Shown in pieces: positions 35,661 to 44,543 of a stretch of DNA of 64,000 nucleotides (the first letter of the stretch is position 1; each line of letters begins with the position of its first letter). Origin of the DNA: Ferrimonas aestuarii (GTDB lineage Bacteria; Pseudomonadota; Gammaproteobacteria; Enterobacterales; Shewanellaceae). Under the pieces are notes generated by a model. It saw only the letters and a program-made list of their open reading frames with translations. It ran no database searches and was not told the origin of the DNA. Position numbers and translations under genes: made by a program. Location of the stretch: the NCBI RefSeq assembly GCF_005116665.1, contig NZ_SWCJ01000004.1:186001-250000 (forward strand). The letters run 5' to 3'.

Positions 35661-36980
35661 ATGATTTCGCTGTCTATTGTCGATCGCTACCATCTCCAGC
35701 TTCAGGTTGAATTGCCTCAGCAAACGCGACGCGCTGAATGGAAACTGCACCTGTTGCTGCCTCAAGTGATGGTCAATGACAGCGGCTCCTCAGTGAGCCA
35801 ACGATTTTATCGAAACCTCCTACAATCACAGCGATTGCAGCCAAGCAACTCGCCCACCACCTCCGATCTCAAAGCCAGCTGCCGACAGCTTCGACGGGGG
35901 GATGAGTTGTCCAGCAGTGAGTTCCGACTCACCTTGGCCAACCTCACCAATGGGCTACTGCAGCACTGTGATCAGCTCGAGGGTGACGACCTGCTCGCCC
36001 TTCGAGCTCTCCTATTTCAGTTCTTACGACTGCAATATCGTCTTAAGCGCGCCAAAACCAAGAAGCTCTACAAACTTGCTCGTCAGTTAGTGATTTTTAA
36101 CTATCATCAAGCGCTACTGCGCGAGCGCCAAAGTGGTCGCTGCAGCGACGTTCAAAAAGTTCGCCGCTTCCAAAAAGTGGTTGAGCGTTATGCCAAACAC
36201 ACCACCATCAAACTGGGTCACAGTGACGATGCCGGCCGTGAGCGAATGATCGAAAAACTCAATCTGTGCAAGCGAATCATCGATCGCCCCTATCTGATTG
36301 AGCGCCGGCTACAAAGTGACGCCAAAATGGCCGAGCAACTGATCTTCGGCTTTGCTGCCGCACTTGCGATGGCGTTTGCCACTGGGATCGCCTTCGCCAC
36401 TCAGCGAGCCTTTGGCAACTTTACCACCCCATTTTTCTTCTCCTTGGTGTTCTCCTACATCTTTAAAGATCGCATCAAGGAGTTAGGGCGCAACTATCTG
36501 GTTCAAAAGTATTACGCCCGCTTTTTTCAGCATCACTATCACCTGCATCAGGTGGATGCTAAAACGCAATTTGCCGATATAAAAGAGACTTTTTATCAAC
36601 CTAAAGGCAAACAGTTTACGCAGTTGCTCAGTCGCTTAAAGCGCTCTTTGGCATCCGGTGAAACCAGTCGCATCGATGGCGCTTGGGTATACCACCGCCA
36701 GTACTATTGTCGACGCAATGGCCTCAAACCAACTAAAAAATTCTGTGACGATCTGACACTGAATCTCAGCCAGCCGTTACGACTACTGCCCAGTATGATT
36801 CAAACCATCTGGCAACAGGAGCCGTCCCAACTGCGGAAAGTGGATGTTCATCAGGTCACTCCCATCTATCTGATGCTGGAAACCAAAAACAAGGACAAAA
36901 TAGAGCATAAGCTCTATCGATTGCATGCCAGCCGAAAAGGAATACATCGTATCAAACAGATTGAATTAGCCTCGAATTAG
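35661..36980 (+). CDS. membrane protein of unknown function in the phosphate block
   Basis: Protein of 439 residues, basic and largely helical, with two adjacent membrane segments (about 232-252 and 256-272; FGFAAALAMAFATGIAFATQ, PFFFSLVFSYIF) in the middle. Flanking parts are rich in Arg/Gln helices (LRLQYRLKRAKTKKLYKLARQL) and strands (HQVTPIYLMLETK). It follows the CYTH gene by 15 bases. I do not recognise the family. One hypothesis is a membrane partner for polyphosphate handling, since VTC-type synthases also pair CYTH folds with short membrane domains; the sequence does not prove it. Confidence 0.7.
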   Translation: MISLSIVDRYHLQLQVELPQQTRRAEWKLHLLLPQVMVNDSGSSVSQRFYRNLLQSQRLQPSNSPTTSDLKASCRQLRRGDELSSSEFRLTLANLTNGLLQHCDQLEGDDLLALRALLFQFLRLQYRLKRAKTKKLYKLARQLVIFNYHQALLRERQSGRCSDVQKVRRFQKVVERYAKHTTIKLGHSDDAGRERMIEKLNLCKRIIDRPYLIERRLQSDAKMAEQLIFGFAAALAMAFATGIAFATQRAFGNFTTPFFFSLVFSYIFKDRIKELGRNYLVQKYYARFFQHHYHLHQVDAKTQFADIKETFYQPKGKQFTQLLSRLKRSLASGETSRIDGAWVYHRQYYCRRNGLKPTKKFCDDLTLNLSQPLRLLPSMIQTIWQQEPSQLRKVDVHQVTPIYLMLETKNKDKIEHKLYRLHASRKGIHRIKQIELASN

Positions 36981-37030
36981 CGATCAGAACCATATTTTCC
37001 ACTGTTTTCAGCAAATCTTCGGCTTTGCTA

Positions 37031-37058
37031 AGGGCTTTTTTGTTTTAAAAAAAGCCCT
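37031..37058 (+). terminator. putative terminator before the porin gene
   Basis: AGGGCTTTTTT (from 37031) pairs with AAAAAAAGCCCT (to 37058), loop GTTTT. Confidence 0.6.
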
Positions 37059-37121
37059 ATTAAAACCGACACTTAGCAGAAGATCGCGAAAAGATGAAAT
37101 GTAAGAAAAGGTTGAGATTAA

Positions 37122-37137
37122 TTGATTTTGATCACAT
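37122..37137. promoter_or_regulatory. CRP/FNR-family site upstream of the porin
   Basis: TTGAT-TTTG-ATCAC matches 9 of 10 FNR consensus bases and also carries the TCACA half of a CRP site. It lies about 100 bases before the porin start. Confidence 0.55.
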
Positions 37138-37231
37138 TAAAAACAATGGCTTGGAACTATTCTAACTCCGGACAATGAAGCACAAACTTCAATAATTAAA
37201 TAAGGATGAACTCCATCGGAGGAGACACATT

Positions 37232-38605
37232 ATGGCTCGTACTAACGTTACATCTGTCGCACTTGCCGTTTCTTTGGCTTTAGGCGGTTTCGCCTCTCAG
37301 GCTATGGCTACAGATTCCCAGAAAATTACCGAACTGGAACAACGCCTAGAAGCCCTTGAGATCGAACTGATCGAAGCTCGAGATGCCGCCAAGAAACAGG
37401 ACCGAGTGAAATTCAGTAAATCGTCACCGACACCTAAATTTGTCTCTAAAGATGGTCGCAGCACCATGGAGTTCAAGGCCCGTATCCAAGCGGATTACAT
37501 GGATGCCGATGAAATCGGTACTGGCAAGAAAGCCAGTATGGATGATGCAGAAAAAGCCACTGAAATCCGTCGTCTTCGCTTTGGTCTTGAAGGCCAATTC
37601 TCCCGCGATTGGGAATATGAGCTGGAGCTTGATTTCGCTGAAAACGAAGTGGACGTAAAAGACGCGAACGTCACCTGGGAAGGTTGGGAAAATCAAAAAC
37701 TAACCCTAGGTTTCCAGAAGTACGCTTTCGGTCTGACCAACACTCAGAGCTCTGCCCATCAAGTGATGATGGAGCGCCCATCGGTAGACACCTTCTCCGC
37801 TGACCGCGCCATGGGCGCCCAGTGGCGCTACCGGGGTAACAACTGGGTATTCAGCCTAGGCCTGGGTATGGATTACAGCGAAACCGAAGAGACCATCATC
37901 GAGTTTGAAGAGAAAGACGGTGAGATCGAAGAGATTGGTCTGGAAGATGAGTCCATCTACGGCGAATCCATGTTCTACACCACCCGCTTCACCTATACCC
38001 CGATCAACAGCAACAACAACCTGCTGCATCTGGGTGCTAGCTACATGATGATGGACCTGGATCGCGACACCCAGGAGATGCGTTTCCGAGCTCGCCCTGC
38101 AGCCAAATACACCGGTCGCATGGTGGATACCGGCAACTTCGATTCCACCGGCAGCGATACCTATGGCATTGAAGCCATCTACCAGCATCGTAACTTCATG
38201 CTGCTGGGTGAATACATGAACTCCACCGCGGATCAAATTGACGATGAAGACGTTGAAGTGGACGCCTATTACGCCACCGCCTCCTACGTACTGACCGGAG
38301 AGCAATGGCGCTACAGCGGTAAGAAAGGGGTAATGAAGTCACCTCGTCCAGGCCAAGCGATCTCCGAAGGTGGCTGGGGAGCGTGGGAAGTGGCCGTTCG
38401 CTACGAACAAGCGAACTTCCTAGAAGATCACATGAAGTACGGCGGTGACCTGACCACATTGGTATTCGGTGTGAACTGGTACATGGAAAACAACTTGAAG
38501 ATGCAGCTGAACTACATCGACGCCGAAGCCGACAACAAGGTCAAGGATGAGTACAGCACTCAAGACACCAACATCTTGCAAGCTCGCCTGCAGTTTGCAT
38601 TCTAA
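37232..38605 (+). CDS. phosphate-selective porin (OprO/OprP type)
   Basis: Outer-membrane protein of 457 residues: signal peptide (cleavage near AMA-T), short coiled coil ITELEQRLEALEIELIEARD as in trimeric OprP, and a C-terminal beta-barrel of about 16 strands ending in the terminal Phe (LQARLQFAF). GGAG is eight bases before ATG. The family forms anion channels for phosphate or polyphosphate. Its place between CYTH genes and PiT supports that use. Confidence 0.88.
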   Translation: MARTNVTSVALAVSLALGGFASQAMATDSQKITELEQRLEALEIELIEARDAAKKQDRVKFSKSSPTPKFVSKDGRSTMEFKARIQADYMDADEIGTGKKASMDDAEKATEIRRLRFGLEGQFSRDWEYELELDFAENEVDVKDANVTWEGWENQKLTLGFQKYAFGLTNTQSSAHQVMMERPSVDTFSADRAMGAQWRYRGNNWVFSLGLGMDYSETEETIIEFEEKDGEIEEIGLEDESIYGESMFYTTRFTYTPINSNNNLLHLGASYMMMDLDRDTQEMRFRARPAAKYTGRMVDTGNFDSTGSDTYGIEAIYQHRNFMLLGEYMNSTADQIDDEDVEVDAYYATASYVLTGEQWRYSGKKGVMKSPRPGQAISEGGWGAWEVAVRYEQANFLEDHMKYGGDLTTLVFGVNWYMENNLKMQLNYIDAEADNKVKDEYSTQDTNILQARLQFAF

Positions 38606-38617
38606 GGAGCCAACACA

Positions 38618-39445
38618 ATGCGTATGAATACGTTTTTGTGGAGCCTTGCCAGTCTATGCCTGAGCGCCAACGCTCAGGCCCTGACCAAGGACCACTTTGA
38701 CAAAATTGAGTTTGCGGTGAACACCGGCACGGGCACCACCTTGCCTTACGCCACCGACTCACTGACAGAAGAGTTCAACAAAGCCTTTGGTTTCATCAAT
38801 TTTGAAGAGGACCCCGCGGAAAAGTTGGTGACCTACCTGGACACTCCAGACCGCGCCCTAAAGGCTCAGTCCATCTCTATCCGCGTTCGTGAGCACGTAA
38901 CTAAGCCCGGTAAGAGCAAAATCACCGTTAAGTTGCGCTCTCCAGAGCCTGTTGGCTTCGGTGAACTGTCAAACTATAAGAAAGCGGAGATCGATTACGA
39001 CGGTAAGCAGGATAAGTACAGCGTCAGCTACGACATCCCCTACTCGCCGGATGAGATCAACGTGAAATCGGTGGATTTTGGCAAGGTAATCGACACCATC
39101 AAGCAGAATCAAGACGCTTGGGATGTAGTAAAAACCACCCTAAACCAACGTGGAAGTGACCTGAAGCAAACCATCGTGATGCGCTCCTATGGCTGGGAAG
39201 GGTTTATGACCGACAGTCGTTACGACAACATCGAAGTGGACTTCCAAGTTTGGACACCTTATTACCGCAAGCCTCGCATCTACTTTGCCGACTTCTCCTT
39301 TAAGGGGCTAACCAAAGACCGCGAAGACTTAACCAAAGCATTCCAACACCTGTACGACCAAGTACAAGCAACTGGACTGACGGAAGGCATGCACACCGGC
39401 TCTAAGACCGGCGCCACCTTCAAGATGTCAAAAGGCTTTCATTAA
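38618..39445 (+). CDS. exported CYTH-like protein (periplasmic triphosphate-tunnel fold)
   Basis: Protein of 275 residues with AGGAG nine bases before ATG and a signal peptide ending near AQA-LTK. VTYLDTPDRALKAQSISIRVREHV and SKITVKLRSPEP are the tunnel strands of CYTH enzymes, and YDNIEVDFQVW with IYFADFSFKG give the late acidic strand. ExExK is not obvious at the start (HFDKIEFAV). A periplasmic member of this family is unusual. It lies 12 bases after the porin gene, so import through the porin followed by periplasmic cleavage of polyphosphate is a reasonable inference. Confidence 0.7.
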   Translation: MRMNTFLWSLASLCLSANAQALTKDHFDKIEFAVNTGTGTTLPYATDSLTEEFNKAFGFINFEEDPAEKLVTYLDTPDRALKAQSISIRVREHVTKPGKSKITVKLRSPEPVGFGELSNYKKAEIDYDGKQDKYSVSYDIPYSPDEINVKSVDFGKVIDTIKQNQDAWDVVKTTLNQRGSDLKQTIVMRSYGWEGFMTDSRYDNIEVDFQVWTPYYRKPRIYFADFSFKGLTKDREDLTKAFQHLYDQVQATGLTEGMHTGSKTGATFKMSKGFH

Positions 39446-39531
39446 TTGAAAGCACCGTGGAGCCCGCAATGGGCTCCACAGTCACCCTACACGCACCACC
39501 CCAATACTCTTTCCCGACACAAGGAGGCTCC

Positions 39532-40200
39532 ATGCTTTGGTTTTCCAAGGTCTCGTCTTTACTCAATCAAAGCCAAAGTACTGAAACACAAGTGTATCAG
39601 TTCCTAGACCACGCCACGCTCGCCCACCATAAATTCGTTCGCCTGTGGCAGATATACCTAAAGAGCGGTGCCAACGGCATAGAGTTCGATGACACCTTGA
39701 AGGAACTGCAGCAGATCGAAAGCTCTGCCGACAAACTGCGCCGCGATATCGACACCCGTCTCTACGCCCGCACCTTAATTCCCGATCTGCGCTCCGATGT
39801 GGCGTTGCTCATTGAGCTCGTTGACAAGCTGATGAATCAACAAGAAACCATTGGCGTTCATCTGCGAATCGAGCAGCCGGTGATCCCAGCGGAGATTCAT
39901 GACGAACTCAAAGATCTGCTGATTTTGGTGGGTGAAGCCATCGACCACACCATTTTGTGTGCCAAGAGTTTCTTGTCAGATCTACAACGCGTTCAGGAAT
40001 ACCACCAGAAGGTGATCCTGTTTGAAAGTGACGCCAACAAGGTATGTAACCGCGCCAAAACCGCCCTATTTGAAACCGACCTGCCGCTCACCAACAAGGT
40101 GCAGTTACGCTACTTCTTCGATCGCATCGATCAGGTGGCCAACATCGCCGAAGACATCAGTGACCGCGTCTCTGTCTTTACCCTGAAGCGCATGCAATAA
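39532..40200 (+). CDS. DUF47 (PhoU-like) phosphate transport regulator
   Basis: From MLWFSKVS, with AGGAGG just before ATG, there are 222 residues, the family's usual size; an in-frame start 25 codons earlier lacks similarity. All-helical with paired acidic clusters (LRRDIDTRLYARTLIPDLRSDV and FDRIDQVANIAEDISD), matching DUF47/TIGR00153 proteins that pair with PiT transporters. It probably gates or senses phosphate flux for the PiT gene that follows 18 bases later. Confidence 0.92.
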   Translation: MLWFSKVSSLLNQSQSTETQVYQFLDHATLAHHKFVRLWQIYLKSGANGIEFDDTLKELQQIESSADKLRRDIDTRLYARTLIPDLRSDVALLIELVDKLMNQQETIGVHLRIEQPVIPAEIHDELKDLLILVGEAIDHTILCAKSFLSDLQRVQEYHQKVILFESDANKVCNRAKTALFETDLPLTNKVQLRYFFDRIDQVANIAEDISDRVSVFTLKRMQ

Positions 40201-40218
40201 GGAGGGAGTGCAACCACC

Positions 40219-41268
40219 ATGGAACTGGAAATCGCAACACTCATCTTCCTCTCTAGCGGCCTGTTTCTAGGCTGGTCCCTTGGGGCCAACGACGCCGCCA
40301 ATGTGTTTGGCACCGCCGTCGGCTCTCGCATGATCAAGTTCAGTACTGCGGCACTGATCTGTTCGGTCATGGTGATTTTAGGTGCCGTCATCAGTGGCGC
40401 AGGCGCATCCCACACACTGGGAAAACTGGGTGCCATCTCCGCCATGGGCGGCGCCTTTACGGTGGCACTCACCGCGGCTCTGACGGTTTACGTCATGACC
40501 AAATGGGGCCTGCCGGTCTCTACCGGTCAATCCATTGTCGGTGCCATCATCGGCTGGAATATCTTTAGCCAGACAAAGACCGACCCCGCCGTACTCACTA
40601 AGATCCTCACCACCTGGGTGGTGTGCCCAGTACTGTCGTTCTTTATCGCCATCGCGCTCTACAAAATGGTTGCCGCAGGCATTAACCGCATGCGCCCTGG
40701 GCTGTTTGCACTGGATAACTGGACCCGGATTGGCCTCATCCTCGCCGGTGCCTTTGGTTCATACAGCCTTGGGGCCAACAACATCGCCAACGTGATGGGC
40801 GTGTTCGTTCCCAGTGCGCCCTTCCCAGCAACCGAGCTGTTCGGCTTTCACTTTACTCCCGCCATGCAGCTGTTCCTTCTGGGCGGCATCGCCATTGCCG
40901 TTGGGGTATACACCTACTCCAAAAAAGTGATGATGACCGTTGGCGACAGCTTGATTCCCATGACACCAGTAACCGCTTGGGTGGTGGTAATGGCGCACTC
41001 CATTACCCTATTTCTGTTCTCCTCCCAAGAGCTGTCCAACTTGCTGACCAGCGTTGGCCTACCAGCCATTCCATTGGTGCCAGTCTCCAGCTCTCAGGCG
41101 GTGATCGGTGCCGTGGTCGGCATCGGCATCCTCAAAAAGCTGCCAATTCAATGGAAAGTACTAGGTCGAGTGGTGTTTGGATGGTGCTGCACCCCGATTC
41201 TGTCGGCCCTTGGCTGTCTGTTGTGCCTCTATTTTGTGCAGAACATCTTCCAAGTGCAGGTGATGTAA
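40219..41268 (+). CDS. PiT-family inorganic phosphate transporter
   Basis: Membrane protein of 349 residues, the short PiT form that pairs with DUF47. The family's two-fold repeat is visible: GWSLGANDAANVFGTAVGSR near the N-terminus and SLGANNIANVMGVFVPS in the middle, each with GAN(D/N). About 10 membrane segments. It carries metal-phosphate with protons or sodium. AGGAGGGAG precedes the ATG. Last main gene of the phosphate block, ending shortly before a strong terminator. Confidence 0.94.
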   Translation: MELEIATLIFLSSGLFLGWSLGANDAANVFGTAVGSRMIKFSTAALICSVMVILGAVISGAGASHTLGKLGAISAMGGAFTVALTAALTVYVMTKWGLPVSTGQSIVGAIIGWNIFSQTKTDPAVLTKILTTWVVCPVLSFFIAIALYKMVAAGINRMRPGLFALDNWTRIGLILAGAFGSYSLGANNIANVMGVFVPSAPFPATELFGFHFTPAMQLFLLGGIAIAVGVYTYSKKVMMTVGDSLIPMTPVTAWVVVMAHSITLFLFSSQELSNLLTSVGLPAIPLVPVSSSQAVIGAVVGIGILKKLPIQWKVLGRVVFGWCCTPILSALGCLLCLYFVQNIFQVQVM

Positions 41269-41363
41269 TGGAGACAAATGGCAATCGCATGACCAAAGGC
41301 CAAAGCCAACGCAACCGCCGCAGCAACTGGTGGCACAGTCAAAGAAGGAAAACCACTGATTAA
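41268..41363 (+). CDS. possible 31-residue basic peptide coupled to PiT
   Basis: ATG overlaps the PiT stop (TAATG). The peptide METNGNRMTKGQSQRNRRSN is Arg/Gln/Asn-rich, ends ...KTTD, and stops 33 bases before the terminator. Coupling and charge are suggestive, but there is no family evidence. Confidence 0.3.
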   Translation: METNGNRMTKGQSQRNRRSNWWHSQRRKTTD

Positions 41364-41395
41364 GCCTTCACAGAAAGGCAGTGACTCCTGACATT

Positions 41396-41418
41396 GCGCC
41401 CTTCGGGGCGCTTTTTTT
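41396..41418 (+). terminator. terminator ending the phosphate operon
   Basis: GCGCCC, TTCG loop, GGGCGC (41396-41411), then TTTTTTT. Confidence 0.92.
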
Positions 41419-41543
41419 AGTTTGCTTCCATACTCTTGGGCCCCCTCGCCCGCTGGCGGCGCTATCTCTGCTGCAATATCCACTCACATCCGTTACTCTT
41501 TCAGCCTATTTGACGATCATCATGCATCAAGAGGTAGTCGCTC

Positions 41544-41879
41544 ATGATCAATAAACTCTTTGTCTATGGCACCCTGGGACCAGGGCGTCCCAATGAACAT
41601 GTACTGGCAAAATTCGGTGGCCGTTGGCTAGAAGGCCACATTTTTGGGCGCCTTCAGCAACAGGGCTGGGGAGCAGAAATGGGTTACCCAGGCATCGTAT
41701 TGGATGCCAACGCCGATAAGGTTCAGGGTTTTGTGTTCGTCTGTGACACCTTAGATCAGCACATAGCCGAGTTAGACGAATTTGAAGGTGAAGGCTACCA
41801 ACGCACCGAAGTTCAGGTACACCTAGACAATGGTGACACCACCCAAGCCTATGTCTACGCCCTCGCCAACAACAGCTAA
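41544..41879 (+). CDS. gamma-glutamylcyclotransferase-fold protein (AIG2/YtfP-like)
   Basis: Protein of 111 residues starting MINKLFVYGTLGPGRPNEH with the YGTL substrate loop of the GGCT fold and the catalytic-type Glu in DEFEGEGY near residue 82. The family includes YtfP and gamma-glutamylamine cyclotransferases. The reaction in bacteria is poorly defined. Lone gene. Confidence 0.85.
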   Translation: MINKLFVYGTLGPGRPNEHVLAKFGGRWLEGHIFGRLQQQGWGAEMGYPGIVLDANADKVQGFVFVCDTLDQHIAELDEFEGEGYQRTEVQVHLDNGDTTQAYVYALANNS

Positions 41880-42031
41880 TCAGCTCAAAGCGCTTCGAAA
41901 GGAATCAAAGCGCTAACCTACACACCAAACCAAGCTAAGCCATCCAACAGCCACTACCCTTACTAACACCACTTTACCTACTCTCTGGCAATCTCGTTTC
42001 TGCCCGATAGAGACTGATAAGGAAACGGCTT

Positions 42032-43834
42032 TTGGACTCTCCCCTGTTGGCACTGGCGATGATCGGCATGCTTTCCATTGGCTGCCAGTGGCTGGCGTTT
42101 AAAGCCAAACTGCCTGCGATCCTGCCCCTATTGCTCGTTGGCCTGCTGCTAGGCCCCGGAGTCGAACTGCTCTCCCCCGACCGACTGATGGCGGAGCTGC
42201 TGTTTCCCTTTATCTCATTGGCCGTGGCCATCATCCTGTTTGAGGGCGCACTGACGCTCAAGTTCTCCGAGCTGCAGGGACAAAACCAGATGGTGCTGAG
42301 GCTGGTCAGTATCGCCATGGTTATCACCTTTATGGTGGCCGCTCTGTTTGCCTACTGGCTGCTGCCCCTCTCTTGGCAAGCGGCCGCACTGCTGGGGGCG
42401 CTAGTGGTGGTCACAGGCCCGACGGTGATAGCGCCACTGCTTCGCAGTGTTCGCATCCAACCAAAACTGGCCACCTTGCTGCACTGGGAAGGGATCATCA
42501 TCGATCCCATTGGTGCTCTGTTGGCGGTACTGGTGTTTGAGTTTGTTAGCGCCAGTCAAGGTGCGGCCCTAAGCCATGCCCTATCGACCTTTGGCTTAAC
42601 GCTGCTAGCTGGAATTATTAGCGGCGTCGCTGGAGGCTGGCTACTGGCAGTGGCGCTTCGAAAACGGCTATTTCCCCGCTATCTAGAGAACGTCGCCGTA
42701 CTCACCCTGATGCTAACCGCTTTTGCGATTAGCAATGAACTGATGCACGAGTCTGGTCTGTTGACCGTAACCATCATGGGGATCTGGCTGGCCAATGACG
42801 AACGTCTGGATCTCAGCGCCATCATTGAGTTCAAAGAGACCTTAACGGTACTGCTGATCTCCGGCCTGTTTATCCTATTGGCGGCCAGACTCAGTCGTCA
42901 GGATCTGTTGTCACTGGATGGCTCCGCCTGGCTGTGGTTGGCGAGCTTGTTGCTGATTGCTCGCCCTATTGGCGTCTGGTGTGCCAGTATTGGCAGTGAC
43001 CTCAAATCAAAAGAGCGACTGTTGATTGGTTGGATAGCCCCAAGAGGCATTGTGGCTGCCGCCATCGCTAGCCTGTTTGCACTGAAACTGGAAACCCAAG
43101 GTTTTGCCGGCGGCGATCGCTTGGCTCCCCTTGTGTTTATGGTGATTCTGGCCACAGTAATACTGCAGAGCACCCTCACAAAGCCCATCACTCGACTCCT
43201 AGGTTTAGAAGCGCCGGACCGCAATGGCTTTATGATCTTTGGCGCCAACCCCTTTGCCATCGAAGTTGGTCTTTGCTTAAAACAATACGACATTCCAGTA
43301 CTACTCAGTGACACCAACTGGGATAACCTAAGTCAGGCAAGAATGAAGGGGTTGTCGGTCTATTACGGTCACCCAACGTCGGAACACGCCGATAACCAAT
43401 TGGATCTGTCTCTGATTCGGCGACTGCTGATCCTCTCACCTTATCGACAATACAATCTGGAGGTGGCCTACCACTTTCAGGACCGATTCGGCGTCGATAA
43501 GGTGTATCGCCTGCCTGAAAATCATCAGGACGCCCCAAGGAAAAAGCCCCTAGAGCGCCATCAACGTCTCTTCGCTGACGACGCCCACTACCGCCAACTG
43601 AATCAACGCATACAGCAAGGCCAGCAGCTAAAAGCCACTGGCCTATCGGAAACCTTTACCTGGGAAGATTATCAGCAGCGCCACCCCATAGCGCTGCCTC
43701 TATTCGCAATGACCGACAAACACAAGCTCAGGGTGTTTACTGCCGATGCGCCTTTTGAGCCCAAACCGGGCTGGGAGGTGATTGCCCTTACCCTACCTGA
43801 GTCCAAACGAGATGGGCCACAACCAGAGAGTTAG
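42032..43834 (+). CDS. CPA1-family Na+(K+)/H+ antiporter with C-terminal TrkA-N-like domain
   Basis: Protein of 600 residues. TTG 42032 is chosen because AAGGA lies eight bases before it; the next ATG (42059) would cut the first membrane segment. About 12 membrane segments to residue 390, including LLALVVVTGPTVIAPLL-type core (TGPTVIAP) and WEGIIIDPIGALL with the antiporter Asp pair. The soluble C-terminus (about 395-600) begins with FMIFGANPFAIEVGLCLKQ, a Rossmann-like NAD-binding motif typical of TrkA-N domains. Probably cation homeostasis. Lone gene. Confidence 0.88.
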   Translation: MDSPLLALAMIGMLSIGCQWLAFKAKLPAILPLLLVGLLLGPGVELLSPDRLMAELLFPFISLAVAIILFEGALTLKFSELQGQNQMVLRLVSIAMVITFMVAALFAYWLLPLSWQAAALLGALVVVTGPTVIAPLLRSVRIQPKLATLLHWEGIIIDPIGALLAVLVFEFVSASQGAALSHALSTFGLTLLAGIISGVAGGWLLAVALRKRLFPRYLENVAVLTLMLTAFAISNELMHESGLLTVTIMGIWLANDERLDLSAIIEFKETLTVLLISGLFILLAARLSRQDLLSLDGSAWLWLASLLLIARPIGVWCASIGSDLKSKERLLIGWIAPRGIVAAAIASLFALKLETQGFAGGDRLAPLVFMVILATVILQSTLTKPITRLLGLEAPDRNGFMIFGANPFAIEVGLCLKQYDIPVLLSDTNWDNLSQARMKGLSVYYGHPTSEHADNQLDLSLIRRLLILSPYRQYNLEVAYHFQDRFGVDKVYRLPENHQDAPRKKPLERHQRLFADDAHYRQLNQRIQQGQQLKATGLSETFTWEDYQQRHPIALPLFAMTDKHKLRVFTADAPFEPKPGWEVIALTLPESKRDGPQPES

Positions 43835-44430
43835 GAGAGCAGTAAGCGCGCGGCGATGGTCCACATCATGACCCACACCAAGGCATCAATGGCACGCCAC
43901 ACCTTGGGGTTAGACAACCAAGGAGACAGTTTCACTGCCGCAAAGGTGAGCCCCATAAACCACAGGAAAGACGCCGTTACCGTGCCAGCATAGAACGACC
44001 ACTTACCGTCACCAAACTGAGCGCCAATGGAGCCCAGCAGTACCACGGCATCCAGATACACATGGGGGTTTAGCAGAGTCACCGCCAACGTAGTCAACAG
44101 TACCTTACGGCGGCTGGCCAGAGCCTCACCGGCTTGCATCCCCTCTTGCCCTTGAATCGCACGCTTTAACGAGGTGAATCCAAACCACAACAGGAACGCC
44201 GCACCGCCATATTGCGCCATCTGCATCAGTGCGGGCGATTCGGTGATCAGCGCTCCTAAACCGGCCACACCCACGCCAATCAAAATCACGTCCAATAAGG
44301 TGCACACCAGCGCAACCATCACGTGGTATTGACGCTTCAATGCCTGACTCAACACGAAGGCACCTTGCGCGCCGATGGCCATAATCAAGCCGGCGCCGAC
44401 ACCGAGACCATTTACGTATGCTGAAACCAT
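43831..44430 (-). CDS. argO: LysE/ArgO-family amino acid exporter
   Basis: Membrane protein of 199 residues with about six membrane segments and the family's AIGAQGAFVLSQALKR near residue 20. E. coli ArgO exports arginine and canavanine and is switched on by ArgP. It is divergent from an ArgP-type LysR gene 113 bases away, which supports the ArgO assignment. Its stop overlaps the antiporter's stop by four bases. Confidence 0.9.
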   Translation of the reverse strand: MVSAYVNGLGVGAGLIMAIGAQGAFVLSQALKRQYHVMVALVCTLLDVILIGVGVAGLGALITESPALMQMAQYGGAAFLLWFGFTSLKRAIQGQEGMQAGEALASRRKVLLTTLAVTLLNPHVYLDAVVLLGSIGAQFGDGKWSFYAGTVTASFLWFMGLTFAAVKLSPWLSNPKVWRAIDALVWVMMWTIAARLLLS

Positions 44431-44543
44431 GTTGCCGCGTCCTAAATCAAGTTAGCTGGGAGATTGGCGGTCATTGTAGGCTGGCTTTTTCATAAAAAAT
44501 AATTAATAGTGCTAATCAAATATTAATTTTATTAATTAACAAA

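Noticed and set aside
37856..38305. 149-codon frame antisense to the porin
   Set aside because: Gly/Val/His-rich translation typical of a mirrored beta-barrel gene; not a real protein.
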